Program-made: the position numbers and the translations under genes
The notes under the pieces: generated by a model
The model's database searches: none
Told to the model about the DNA's origin: nothing
The model's input: only the letters and a program-made list of their open reading frames with translations
From: CAWHMS01 sp963830495
Lineage (GTDB): Bacteria > Actinomycetota > Actinomycetes > Propionibacteriales > Nocardioidaceae
NCBI GenBank assembly: GCA_963830495.1
Contig: CAWHMS010000003.1
Location: forward strand, 1 to 64,000
Direction: 5' to 3'
DNA length: 64,000 nucleotides
Shown: piece by piece, positions 1 to 9,273 of the stretch
Numbering within the stretch: the stretch's first letter is position 1
Layout: the number at the start of each line of letters is the position of its first letter

Positions 1-1279
1 TATGTACCTGCTTCGACTACATACGTATTGCTTACAACTGCTTCTCCTCCGGCCACAAGTTCTGCCGTGAGGTCTGCCCGGTGACCCAGGTGACCCGCAA
101 CGAGTCGTGGACCCCCACCGCCTTCCACGCCAACGTCGTGGCGATGGACAGGGGCGAGATGACGATCGAGGACATTGCCTCCGACTACGTCAACTGCACC
201 CAGTGCGGCGCCTGTGAGCTGCGCTGCCCGAACACGCTGTTCACCGGCGACTTCTACCGCTTCCGGACGCGCACCGTCGACGTGGTCAAGGCGGTGCGCG
301 CGTTCGCCGTCGAGAGCGGAGTGCACCAGCCGGCGTGGCAGTCGTGGAACGAGCGCACCGACGAGCGCACCCACGAGCCGGTGCTGGGCGAGACCCCGGT
401 CAGCCAGGAGCACGTGCGGGACTGGTCCGACGGGCTCGACCTGCCGATCGGCGGCGAGACCGTGCTGTTCGTCGACTGCGAGGCGGCGTTCTACCGCACC
501 TCTGTCCCGCGCGCGGTCGCCCAGATCCTGCAGCTGGCGGGCTACGAGTTCGGGCTGATGGGCGAGCAGTGGTGCTGCGGTGGCCCTGCGGCGGAGATGG
601 GGTACGTCGACCAGGCGAAGCGCTTCGCCCAGCACAACCTCGACAACTGGCGCTCCACGGGCACCAAGCGGGTGCTCGTGCTCGACCCGCACGACTACAT
701 CTCCTTCACCGAGGACTACCCGAAGTACTTCGGCGCCGACTTCGACATCGAGGTCGTCCTCGTCGTGGAGCTGTTCGCCGAGCTGATCCGGAAGGAAGGC
801 TGACCCCCTCGGTGCCCGTCGAGCGCACGATCACCTACCACGACCCCTGTCGGCTCAACAAGCGCAAGGGCATCTGGAAGGAACCGCGCGAGATCCTGCG
901 CTCGATCCCCGGCCTGGACTTCAAGGACGTCGACCGGGTGACGCAGTGGTCCTACTGCTCCGGCGGCGGGGGCGGCCTGCCGGTCGAGAAGCCCGAGCTG
1001 ACCGCGGCGATCTCGGCCAGCCGGCTCGAGAAGGCGTCGGCCCTCGAGGTCGACACGCTGGTCAGCGCGTGCCCCTGGTCGGAGCGGCCACTCGGCGAGG
1101 CGGGCGAGGCGGCGAGCATCGACGTGGTCGACATCCACGAGCTGCTGGCGGAGTCCCTGGGGATCACCGTCGGTGGGTCCCGCGGCGGTCGAGGGTTCCG
1201 CGCGCAGGGAGCCCGTCATGACCATCGCGGTCGAGCGGCTCGACGAGGTCGTGACCGCCCTGCGCACCGTGCTGCGTGA
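1..1279 (+). CDS. (Fe-S)-binding CCG-domain oxidoreductase subunit, 5' truncated and frameshifted
   Basis: This is the GlcF/HdrD-type iron-sulfur subunit of a flavin-linked dehydrogenase. The frame is open from base 3 with no start, so the 5' end lies outside the window. The visible part carries ferredoxin-type cysteines (FCREVCP, then CTQCGACELRCP), a first CCG domain (QWCCGGP) and a second (HDPCRLN, SYCSGGGGG, SACPW). The first frame stops at 801-803. The homologous second half continues in the next frame from about 791, and one extra G after the CGG codon would restore LIREGRLTPS. After about 1170 the frame looks non-homologous and overlaps the next gene, so a second slip near the end is possible; the true stop may be the TGA at 1219-1221. 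It forms an operon with the FAD gene that follows. It could be a real pseudogene or a sequencing error. Confidence 0.8.
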
Positions 1280-2728
1280 CGAGCAGATCCTCACCTCGAA
1301 GCCCGACCGCTACAACCGGGCGCGGGTCCCGGCGCCGTTCCCGGTGCATCGCTGGTCCGAGCGACTGCCCGATCTCGCGGTGCTGCCCACCAGCACCGAC
1401 GAGGTGGCCGGGGTGGTCCGGATCGCCAACGACCTGCGCGTGCCCGTCGTACCGCGCGACGGCGGCACCGGTCTCACCGACGGCGCCGTCCCCTGCGTGG
1501 CGGCATCGTCGTCGACGTCAAGCGGATGAACGCGATCAAGGAGCTCGACCTCGCCAACCGGACCGTCACGGTCGGGACCGGCATCAACATGCTCAAGCTC
1601 AACGAGCAGCTCGCCGTGCACGGGTTGTTCTACCCCGACAACCCGGCGTCGTACCCGTGCTCGCTGGTCGGCGGTCGCATCGGCACCAGCGGGTGGTCGC
1701 TGATCGGCTCGCGCTACGGGCACACCCGCGACCTGGTGCTCAGCTTCGACCACGTGCTCCCGACCGGGGAGGTGATGCACGTCGGCGACGGCATCGGGCA
1801 CAAGGTCAGCAAGTCCTCGAGCGGCTACCAGCTCAAGCACCTGTTCATGGGCCACCAGGGCACGCTCGGCATCGCCACCGAGGCCACCCTCAAGCTCTTC
1901 CCCAAGCCGGAGGCCGAGCTCTCGCCGTTCTGGGCGTTCGACAACTACGACGACGCCTACGCCTGCGTCGGCGCGCTGGCCCGCGCCGGGGTCGCGACGT
2001 TCGCGGGGGCGGTGCTCTTCGACGAGTGGAAGGTCGCCTACCTCCGCCGCGACGACGAGGCCTACATCCCGCAGCCGGGTGACGTGCGGGCGCTGGTGTG
2101 CGCGGTGATGTACGGCTACGAGGACGAGGTCAGGCCCGCCGGCAGGCGGCTGTTCCGGATCGCGAAGGAGCACGGCGCCCGCTACCTCGGCGACGAGATC
2201 TCCGAGGGCGACTGGGCGGCGCGGCACGACCGCTACGCCACTCCGCTGCACGGTCGCACCAAGGCCGGTCAGGTGGTGCCGATGAGCTGGCACTGCGAGG
2301 ACGCCGCCATCAACTACACCGACCTCCCGTCGGTCACGAAGGCCTGGCACGAGATCGTCGCGGACCTGCGCCGTCGTACCGACGTGTTCGACGACTGGGG
2401 GATGTTCGCCTACACCTCGGGCAGCACCGGGGTGGACTACCTCACCGAGATCGACGTCGGCATCTGGGAGCAGCAGCTCGACGACCGCTCGTGGGAGATG
2501 TGGGTCAAGGCCAAGCGTGACATCGCTGCCGTCGCGCTGGCGCACCACGGCTCGATCAGCGCGTGCCACGGCTCGTGTCGGGAGGGCGAGGTCGACCTGG
2601 TGCCCGACGAGCTCGGCCGCGGTTTCGACGTGATGCTCGACATCAAGCGCACGCTCGACCCGAACAACATCATGAACCCCGGGAAGTACCTCCTCGACCG
2701 GGCCTACGAGACGGGAGCCCGACCATGA
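1218..2728 (+). CDS. FAD-binding (GlcD-like) oxidoreductase, frameshifted
   Basis: This is an FAD-linked oxidase of the PCMH/GlcD family, expected to oxidise a 2-hydroxy acid or similar substrate and pass electrons to the Fe-S protein upstream. The ATG at 1218 opens a frame reading through the FAD-binding PRDGGTGLTDGAV stretch, which then stops at 1527-1529. The rest (RGGIVVDVKRMNAIKELD, GHQGTLGIATEATLKLFP, CHGSCREGEVD, DPNNIMNPGKYL) runs in the next frame to 2728. One missing C in the run at 1490-1493 explains the break, because VPLRGGIVVDVKRM reads through after adding a base. Total length would be about 500 residues, normal for the family. It overlaps the next start by ATGA. The substrate is unknown. 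Confidence 0.85.
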
Positions 2729-3021
2729 GCGACGACGCCGCGGACACGCCGATCGGCTTCCGCTACGACGAGCAGTACACGCCGCCCGCGCCCGAACGCG
2801 TCTCGGACGTCGCCATCACCACCCATCCGCACCTCTTCGAGGTCGACCCCCGGTTGATGGAGCGGTGGGTGCTGCAGCAGGAGTTCCCCAACTGGGACAG
2901 CCTGAGGATCATGGACAGCCGGGGCGACCACCTGGAGTGGATTCACCGGCACTTTGCCTCCAAGGTCATGGCGGGCTCCGAACTGCTGGCCGAGGTCGAG
3001 GCCGAGGACGGTGGAGCGTGA
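2725..3021 (+). CDS. hypothetical protein of the redox operon
   Basis: This is a 98-residue soluble protein whose ATG overlaps the stop of the FAD gene (ATGA), so it is probably translationally coupled to it. It has no signal peptide, membrane segment or cysteine motif. Its C-terminal half is rich in Trp, His and acidic residues (MERWVLQQEFPNWDS, HLEWIHRHFAS). I do not recognise a family. Its position between the FAD/Fe-S pair and the LLM flavin enzyme suggests a subunit or chaperone of that redox system, which is inference only. Confidence 0.7.
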   Translation: MSDDAADTPIGFRYDEQYTPPAPERVSDVAITTHPHLFEVDPRLMERWVLQQEFPNWDSLRIMDSRGDHLEWIHRHFASKVMAGSELLAEVEAEDGGA

Positions 3022-3079
3022 CGGCGGTGTCCCGGAGAACGAACCCTGAACCGACCGAGTTTCTCGAGAAGGAGTCAAC

Positions 3080-4129
3080 ATGAGATTCAGCTACGCGATG
3101 CTGGCGGACTACCCGCTGGTCGAGTCCCTGTCCTCGATCAAGAAGGCAGACGAGCTCGGCTTCTACGCCGTGTACGCCGCGGACGAGACCTGGCACAAGG
3201 ACCTCTGGCTCCTGTTCGCCGCGGCGGCCGCGCAGACCAGCCAGATCCGGATGGGGCCGAGCATGTCGGGCGTCGTGCTGCGCGAGCCGACCCTGATCGC
3301 GCAGGCAGCCGCCACGCTGGACGAGCTGACCGACGGGCGGGCGGAGGTCGCGGTGTCGAGCGGCAACTTCGGCCTGCTCGCGGAGTACAACATCGACTGG
3401 GCCAAGACGAAGCCGCTCTCGCGGGTCAAGGAAGCGGTCTACGTGGTCCGGACCCTGCTCGACGAGGGCGCCATCACCCACGACGGCGAGTTCTTCAAGT
3501 ACAGCGGCCTGTTCACGTTCGCCCGGCCGGTGCAGGAGCGGCTGCCGGTCAAGATGGGCGCGATGCGCGGACCGAAGTCGTTCGAAGTGGCCGCGGAGTT
3601 CTCCGACGGTTGCCACCATGCGCTCAGCTACACCCGCGAGGCCTACGACTACATGATCAAGCACTGCACGATCGGCGCCGAGCGCGCCGGCAAGAACGTG
3701 CAAGATCTCGATCTCGGCGCCTGGATCGTCTTCTCGGTCGCCGAGGACGGTGCCTTGGCCAAGGACGCGGCGCGCAGCATGGTCGGCCTTTACGCCTCCG
3801 CGATGCCGCACGAGCAGCTCAAGCGCAACGGTGTCGACCCCGAGGAGGTGGCGCCGATCGTCGAGGCCATCGGGGCCGGCGACATGGCCAAAGGCATCGA
3901 GCTGACCACCCCCGACCTCGCGGAGCGCCTGTCTGTCGCGGGCACCCCGGAGGAGTGCGTCGAGAAGATGCAGAACGAGATCGCCGCCGCCGGCGTCAAC
4001 CACCTGATCCTCGCCATCACAGACAAGGCGCTGGTGAAGGCTCTGATGGGACGCGAGATCGAGGGAGTTCCCGACGTCAACACCCAGCTGCAGCTCGTCC
4101 ACGACCGGGTCATGCCTGCCTTTGCCTGA
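3080..4129 (+). CDS. LLM class flavin-dependent oxidoreductase (Mer-like)
   Basis: This is a 349-residue luciferase-like monooxygenase fold protein, in the group that includes F420-dependent methylene-tetrahydromethanopterin reductase and related actinobacterial oxidoreductases. The barrel is complete, from KKADELGFYAVYAADETW through the SGNFG and KMGAMRGPKSFE segments to VAGTPEECVEKM near the end, which is typical of the family. The start is supported by a strong ribosome site (GAGAAGGAG) 7-8 bases before the ATG at 3080. It closes the four-gene redox operon after a 58-base gap. Whether it uses F420 or FMN cannot be read from the sequence. Confidence 0.9.
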   Translation: MRFSYAMLADYPLVESLSSIKKADELGFYAVYAADETWHKDLWLLFAAAAAQTSQIRMGPSMSGVVLREPTLIAQAAATLDELTDGRAEVAVSSGNFGLLAEYNIDWAKTKPLSRVKEAVYVVRTLLDEGAITHDGEFFKYSGLFTFARPVQERLPVKMGAMRGPKSFEVAAEFSDGCHHALSYTREAYDYMIKHCTIGAERAGKNVQDLDLGAWIVFSVAEDGALAKDAARSMVGLYASAMPHEQLKRNGVDPEEVAPIVEAIGAGDMAKGIELTTPDLAERLSVAGTPEECVEKMQNEIAAAGVNHLILAITDKALVKALMGREIEGVPDVNTQLQLVHDRVMPAFA

Positions 4130-4330
4130 CCCGGTCGAGGCCCCTTGACGTCAGTCGTTGTCTGGCCACCCCAGACCGTCAGGATTCGTCCGACGGCGCC
4201 AGCCTCGACCAGCCCGCGCCTCCCCGGACGAATCCTGAGCAACGCCGCTCGGCTCGGGAATGCTGTTGGTCACCCCGTGATGCTAGGGGCGGAGACCGCG
4301 CGGCCGCATTCAGTCGAGCTGACGAGACTG

Positions 4331-4873
4331 TCAGAACCGCCAGCCCGTGCTGAGGTGGTTGGTCTCGTCCTTGATGCCGATGGCGTACGCGCGGCTCGGC
4401 TCGATCCGAAAGACGGCGTACGGGGGCGGTCCCGCTGTCGGGGCTCCGAACGGAGCGTCAAAGGTGTCACCCACCACGGTGACTGGCCACCCGTACCTCT
4501 TGCGGTAAGCGACCGCCACGCGTTCCAGCGCATCGGTGTCGTGGACGCGACGGCCGGTGCCCTCCAGAACCAGATCGAACTCCTCAGTGTGTGCCCCGAC
4601 CGCACACCGCGGGTCGTGGTCGAGGTTCTTGGCCTTCTGCGCAGTCGGACTCGACGTGGTGTGCAGAGCGCCGTCGGCCACGACCGCAAACACCGGCCGG
4701 ATACGCGGTTGGCCAGTGCCAGCAACGGTGACGAACCAAAACCCCTCGGCACGAGCTAGCTGATCCAAAGCATCCGCCCACGGCAGAGCGGCCAAACGAT
4801 CGCCCCGATCTTTGGCGTCGGCCAAGGTGGACGGCTCGTTGGCGATCGGCTTGCCGGGCTGAGGCTCGTGCAT
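4331..4873 (-). CDS. pyridoxamine 5'-phosphate oxidase-family flavin protein
   Basis: This is a split-barrel flavin-binding protein of about 180 residues, related to pyridoxamine-phosphate oxidase and F420- or FMN-dependent reductases. The core runs from GFWFVTVAGTGQPRIRPV through ALHTTSSPTAQKAKNLDHDPR to PPYAVFRIEPSRAYAIG. Three in-frame starts exist (TTG 4888, ATG 4882, ATG 4873). GGAG abuts 4882 but stands nine bases before 4873, so 4873 is preferred. It stands alone, and no partner gene indicates the substrate. Confidence 0.8.
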   Translation of the reverse strand: MHEPQPGKPIANEPSTLADAKDRGDRLAALPWADALDQLARAEGFWFVTVAGTGQPRIRPVFAVVADGALHTTSSPTAQKAKNLDHDPRCAVGAHTEEFDLVLEGTGRRVHDTDALERVAVAYRKRYGWPVTVVGDTFDAPFGAPTAGPPPYAVFRIEPSRAYAIGIKDETNHLSTGWRF

Positions 4874-4998
4874 GCTGCCCATCTCCAATCCCGAATCACC
4901 GTGCGCCGCCTAGGTCGTTGACTGTACTGAGCACGGTCCGCACGGCGTGGAGGAGTCGGCGCGGAGCTCCCGCGAGCGAAGCTGACGGGCATGAGCGC

Positions 4999-5904
4999 TC
5001 AGCCGTGGCCTGCCCCGGGGTCGGCCAGTACGTCGCGCCAGGAGTGACGTGGGGCGTACCCAAGGACGTCGCGTGCCTTGTCGATGGCGTAGAAGGTCTC
5101 GTCGCGGCCCATCTCCCGGCGCACCTCTACCCCCTCGTAGAAGCGGTCCTGAATCTCCTGCGTCGTCGCAGCTACGGACATGTCGGCGTTGGCGACGTTG
5201 AAGACCTCGTAGCCCAGCCCGTCGGTCCCGAGGCAGCACTGCACCATCTGGCCAAGGTCCCGGACGTCGATGTAGGCGAACAGGTTGCGGCGCCGCAGCG
5301 ACGGGTCGTCGAGGAAGGCAGGGAACATCTCGGCGTACTCGTGCGGCTCGACGACATTGTTGATCCGCAGCCCATACACGTCCGCCCCGGTGCGGGCGTG
5401 GAACGAGCGGGCCGTCACCTCGCCAGCGACCTTCGACATCGCGTAGGCGTCCTCGGGGACGGTCGGGTGGTCCTCGTCGACCGGCACGTAGAGCGGGCGC
5501 CGCTCGCCCTGGGCGAAGCAGACGCCGTAGGTCGTCTCCGACGAGGCGAAGACGATCTTGCGCACCCCCAGCCGGGTCGCGGCTTCGAGCACGTTGTAGG
5601 TGCTGAGCACGTTCGTCGCGTACGTCGCCGCATCCGAGGTGAGCAGGATCGCCGGGACGGCGGCGAAGTGGACGACGGCGTCGTAGCCGGGCTTCTCGGC
5701 CAGGTCCAGCTCGTCGAAGGTCGCCACCCCAGCAAGCGCCGAGTAGGTCTCACCGGCATCGGTGAGATCGACTCGAAGATCCGCGACCGCTGGGTGCTCC
5801 AGCGGGACGAGGTCGGCGTTCGTGACGTGATGGCCCTGCTCGGCGAGGTACGGCGCCACGTGCCTGCCGGCCTTGCCGCTGCCCCCGGTGAAGAAGATGC
5901 GCAT
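4999..5904 (-). CDS. NAD-dependent epimerase/dehydratase
   Basis: This is a 301-residue extended short-chain dehydrogenase of the nucleotide-sugar epimerase type. The N-terminal Rossmann motif is GGSGKAGRH, the active-site serine region is FASSETTYG and the catalytic pair is YAMSK at about residues 162-166. The ATG at 5904 follows a good ribosome site (GGGGAGGG). The substrate cannot be told from the sequence; UDP-sugar or another oxidised sugar is the usual range. No sugar-transferase neighbours are present. Confidence 0.88.
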   Translation of the reverse strand: MRIFFTGGSGKAGRHVAPYLAEQGHHVTNADLVPLEHPAVADLRVDLTDAGETYSALAGVATFDELDLAEKPGYDAVVHFAAVPAILLTSDAATYATNVLSTYNVLEAATRLGVRKIVFASSETTYGVCFAQGERRPLYVPVDEDHPTVPEDAYAMSKVAGEVTARSFHARTGADVYGLRINNVVEPHEYAEMFPAFLDDPSLRRRNLFAYIDVRDLGQMVQCCLGTDGLGYEVFNVANADMSVAATTQEIQDRFYEGVEVRREMGRDETFYAIDKARDVLGYAPRHSWRDVLADPGAGHG

Positions 5905-6090
5905 GACCCTCCCCTACCCGTGAGGGTCTTGGTCCAGTCCCGGCCGGTTCGATACCCGACACCTGCCCCCAACTCTTAGAGGACTTTACCGCTCACGAGC
6001 GGTACATCCCGGCCGTGCAAGCCGGCGGCCGGTTCCCGGGCTGGGTCTTCGCCTGCGTCCGAAGAGCCGGCCCGGGCCTAGGATCTCGGG

Positions 6091-6435
6091 ATGGATGAAC
6101 AAGCAGCGTTGCGGGCGAGCTGGACAGCGGGACTCGCCACCCTGGTCATCGGCTCGGCACTGCTGGTCGATCCCCATCGCGTGGGTCCGTTGACCGGCAT
6201 CGACGACCCGGGCACAGCGCGGACGATCGGCTTGGTCGACCTGGCGCTGGCGCCGGGCCTGCTGGTCGGCGCGCCCCGGTGGCCGTGGCTGGCGGCGCGG
6301 GCTGTGGCCAATCTGGGGACCGCCGCCGTCGTCGGTCGCGGCAGCCGGGCCGGTCGGGTGGCGGCCGCCGGTCTGGTCGCGGTGACGCTGGTCGACGCCC
6401 GGGCCGCCCGGACCCTGCACGCACTCAGTCACTGA
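6091..6435 (+). CDS. small integral membrane protein
   Basis: This is a 114-residue protein rich in Ala, Leu and Gly with about three to four hydrophobic segments (TAGLATLVIGSALLV, TIGLVDLALAPGLLVG, WLAARAVANLGTAAVVG, VAAAGLVAVTLVDA). It contains a PHRVGPLTGIDDP loop. I do not recognise the function. A possible terminator hairpin follows about 20 bases after the stop. Confidence 0.65.
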   Translation: MDEQAALRASWTAGLATLVIGSALLVDPHRVGPLTGIDDPGTARTIGLVDLALAPGLLVGAPRWPWLAARAVANLGTAAVVGRGSRAGRVAAAGLVAVTLVDARAARTLHALSH

Positions 6436-6455
6436 CCGAAACGGCGTGAGGGCCC

Positions 6456-6483
6456 CCCGACCATGGACGCGCTCAGGGTCGGG
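6456..6483 (+). terminator. possible intrinsic terminator
   Basis: CCCGACC (6456-6462) and GGTCGGG (6477-6483) form a seven-pair stem with a 14-base loop, followed by CCTTT. It lies 20 bases after the small membrane protein and before the converging LVIVD gene. The T-run is short, so this is only a candidate. Confidence 0.4.
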
Positions 6484-6528
6484 CCTTTCATGTCGTGCCC
6501 GTGAGCGCCGGGCGGGCTCACGGCCGCC

Positions 6529-8382
6529 TTACGGAAGTAGTGAGTCGCGCAGGGCGACCAGCGCGTCTCGCAGGTCGGAGTCATCGAGCACCCGAATCGC
6601 GTTGTTCAGCTGGTCGATAGCCGAGGCCGTCTCGCCCTTGGCGGCCAGTCGCTCAGCGTTCGCGAGGTGCCTGCCGACCTTGGCCTCGGTCCGCTCGTCC
6701 AGCGAGCCCGCGCGAACCGCCTGGTCGAAGTACGACCCTGCGACGTTGAAGCTCGGCGCCCAGGCGATCTCGGTCTGGTGCTGCGCATTGAACTCGTCGA
6801 CCTGGTACTCCTTCGCCGCACCGAGCTCGTTCTCGGACAACATGTCGCTCTCGAGCAGCGCGAACGTGTCGAAACCGCGGGCGATCTCGGTGCCGTAGAC
6901 GTTGCCGTTGTACCAGTAGCTCGTCCACAGGCCGCCCAGGTTCAGGCCGTTCGGATTGGCCTCAGTGGTGATCGGACCGCGGTCGAAGTAGCCGATCTCG
7001 ACCGGGTTCGCCGCGTCGGTGAAGTCAACCAGAGACAGACCGCCCTGGTACCACGCCTGCACAAGGATGTCTCGGCCCGGCACCGGCACCAGTGAGGAGT
7101 TGTGCGCTACACAGTTCTCCTGCGAGGTCTGCACCGCAGGCATCTTGAAGTAACTGGCGAACTCCATCTGGCCGGCGCTGATCTCGTAGAAGGAGTCGGC
7201 GCCCCACTCGAGTTGGTCGGTGGCGCGGCAGCGGGGACTGGTTCCGCCGCCCCACTCGTCGGTGAACATCACCGTTGTGCCGTCGTTGTTCAGCGTGGCG
7301 GAGTGCCAGTAGGAGTAGTTCGGGTCGCTGACGGCATCGAGCCGCACCGGATTCACGGGGTCGGTGATGTCGAGCACCACGCCGTTGCCCTGGCACGCTC
7401 CGGCTGCGATGCCGAACTCGGGGTAAGCCGTGATGTCGTGGCAGGTGTTGGTGTTGGGCAGCGGGCTGTACGGCGTACCGGACGGGTGCAGCTGATCGGG
7501 CTGCGGGGTCTGACCTTGCTGCACGGGCAGCGTGTTCTGCAAACCGTTGAAGGCACCTGTCACCGGGTCGGTGAAGATGCGCGGCTGGCTGACGATCGCC
7601 GCAGTCTCGGGAGCGTCAAGCGGGACCTTGATCACGTCGATCCGCCACTGAGTCGGGTTCCCGGTCGTGACCGGATCCTTGGTCAGCGCGGCGTTCTCAC
7701 ATCCAGCCAGCTCCTCCGCAGGCCGGACCGAGGACGTGCCGGAGTTGTAGATGTAGATGTTGTCCGGGTCGTTCGGATCCGTGACGACGGTGTGCGTGTG
7801 CGACCCGCGACATGTCTGCACGCCAGGCAACTGCACCGGGTTGTCGATGTCGCTGATGTCGAAGATCCGGACGCCGCGGAACCTCTCGGCACTGACGGGG
7901 GTGTTCGGTGGGAAGCCCTGCGTGCCGCAGTCGATCCGGCCGCGGGTCTCCTCCACCGAGATGAAGAGCAGGTCGCCATACACCGACGGGTCGCCCTGGC
8001 CGCCGGGACACACGTAACTGCTGCTCAGCGTCGGGTCGTCGGGGTCAGAGATGTCGTAGACCTGGAAACCGTTGAAGTTGCCGACGATCGCGTGGTCACC
8101 GGTGAAGGCCAGGTCGGAGTTGGCGAAGGCGATGCCGCTGAACCCGGTCGGAGGTGCGTCAAACGGCGCTACCCTCGGGTCGTTGTCGATGTTGTCGACG
8201 TTGCTGGACGCCTCTGTCCACGGGAAGTAGCCGGGGGCCAGCCCGACCCGCGGATCGTCAGGATCCGGCAGGTCCGCCAGTGCCGACGCCGGCGCCAGGG
8301 TCGCAACCAAGAAGGCGGCACATGCGCTGGCGATAGTGCGGCGACGGGAGCGTCCAAAGAGCCTGCCACGCTTGCCGTCCAT
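6529..8382 (-). CDS. secreted LVIVD-repeat protein
   Basis: This is a 617-residue exported protein. The start at 8382 is chosen because GGGAGGT lies eight bases upstream and a clean signal peptide follows (RSRRRTIASACAAFLVATLA, ending ASALA). An upstream in-frame start at 8421 lacks this support. The mature part is a beta-propeller of LVIVD-type repeats, seen as GFQVYDISDPDDP, GVRIFDISDIDNP, GVVLDITDPVNP and GLSLVDFTDAANP. The last 60 residues are helical (KVGRHLANAERLAAKGE, AIDQLNNAIRVL). It is divergent from a DUF305 lipoprotein, a pairing I believe recurs in actinobacteria. The function is unknown; surface binding or metal handling is possible. Confidence 0.85.
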   Translation of the reverse strand: MDGKRGRLFGRSRRRTIASACAAFLVATLAPASALADLPDPDDPRVGLAPGYFPWTEASSNVDNIDNDPRVAPFDAPPTGFSGIAFANSDLAFTGDHAIVGNFNGFQVYDISDPDDPTLSSSYVCPGGQGDPSVYGDLLFISVEETRGRIDCGTQGFPPNTPVSAERFRGVRIFDISDIDNPVQLPGVQTCRGSHTHTVVTDPNDPDNIYIYNSGTSSVRPAEELAGCENAALTKDPVTTGNPTQWRIDVIKVPLDAPETAAIVSQPRIFTDPVTGAFNGLQNTLPVQQGQTPQPDQLHPSGTPYSPLPNTNTCHDITAYPEFGIAAGACQGNGVVLDITDPVNPVRLDAVSDPNYSYWHSATLNNDGTTVMFTDEWGGGTSPRCRATDQLEWGADSFYEISAGQMEFASYFKMPAVQTSQENCVAHNSSLVPVPGRDILVQAWYQGGLSLVDFTDAANPVEIGYFDRGPITTEANPNGLNLGGLWTSYWYNGNVYGTEIARGFDTFALLESDMLSENELGAAKEYQVDEFNAQHQTEIAWAPSFNVAGSYFDQAVRAGSLDERTEAKVGRHLANAERLAAKGETASAIDQLNNAIRVLDDSDLRDALVALRDSLLP

Positions 8383-8472
8383 TGCCACGACCTCCCAAAG
8401 CGTGTCGGTTCGATCGCCCAAGACGGTCGCAGGTGATGCCCCGCGGCGGCCGACAAGGACCTACTGTGAGGC

Positions 8473-8495
8473 ACACTAGTGTCACTCGTGGTGAC
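8473..8495. promoter_or_regulatory. palindromes in the LVIVD/DUF305 divergent promoter region
   Basis: The 168-base gap between the divergent LVIVD and DUF305 genes contains a perfect 10-base palindrome ACACTAGTGT (8473-8482). An inverted repeat GTCAC-N5-GTGAC (8481-8495) overlaps it. The layout fits a shared operator for the two genes, but no regulator gene lies next to it. Confidence 0.35.
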
Positions 8496-8550
8496 GCGCC
8501 AGAGGACATGACGGGCCTCGTCCGGGAAGTTGATGCAAGGACCTCATCTG

Positions 8551-9216
8551 ATGCTGACCTACCCGCGGAAGCTTGCTGCTCCGACTCTTGCGCTGGCTCT
8601 CCTTGCCCTTGTCTCGGCGTGCACATCCGACAGTGGGGACGCATCAGAGGACTCGGCACGTGTCGTCCAGCTCGGCGGGCCCGGCGAGACCAACCGGGAG
8701 CTGACCGAGGAGGAGGTCGAGGCGCTCAAGGAGCCCACGTACACCGACGCCGACGTCGCTTTCGTGCAGAACATGATCCCGCACCACGAGCAGGCGCTGG
8801 TGATGATAGACCTGCTCGACACCCGCACCGACAGCGCCGACCTGCCGAAGCTGGCCGGGCGGATGGCGATCTCGCAGCAAGACGAGATCGCCCAGCTCGA
8901 GCGCTGGTTGACCGAGCGGGGTGAGGCGCCACTCGGGGGTCACCACGGACACGGCAGCGGGCACCACATGCTGATGCCGGGCATGCTCACTGATGCCGAG
9001 CTCGCTCAGTTGCGCGCGGCGCGCGGAGGACGGTTCGACCGGCTGTTCCTGCAGTACATGATCCGCCACCACGAGGGCGCGATCATCATGGTGCAGGACC
9101 TGCTGAACGATGGCGCCGGCGGGCAGGAGCCGGCGATCTTCCAGCTTTCCCAACACATCGCGTCTGACCAGGCGATCGAGATCTCCCGGATGAAGCACTT
9201 GCTCGTCGAGAGGTGA
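8551..9216 (+). CDS. DUF305 domain lipoprotein
   Basis: This is an about 221-residue exported lipoprotein. A hydrophobic signal ends in a lipobox (LALVSAC), so the Cys is the probable lipid anchor. The DUF305 domain shows its two hallmark motifs, MIPHHEQALVMIDLL and MIRHHEGAIIMVQDLL. A His-rich insert (HHGHGSGHH) lies between them. The ATG at 8551 has AAGGA nine bases upstream; an ATG at 8533 is an alternative. DUF305 proteins include cyanobacterial copper-binding CopM, so periplasmic or surface copper binding is plausible, but this is inference. The gene is divergent from the LVIVD-repeat gene. Confidence 0.88.
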   Translation: MLTYPRKLAAPTLALALLALVSACTSDSGDASEDSARVVQLGGPGETNRELTEEEVEALKEPTYTDADVAFVQNMIPHHEQALVMIDLLDTRTDSADLPKLAGRMAISQQDEIAQLERWLTERGEAPLGGHHGHGSGHHMLMPGMLTDAELAQLRAARGGRFDRLFLQYMIRHHEGAIIMVQDLLNDGAGGQEPAIFQLSQHIASDQAIEISRMKHLLVER

Positions 9217-9273
9217 CAAGTGTCCGAGTGATCGCCAGCGAGCACCACCGGTCCACCAAGCCCTCGCGGCACG

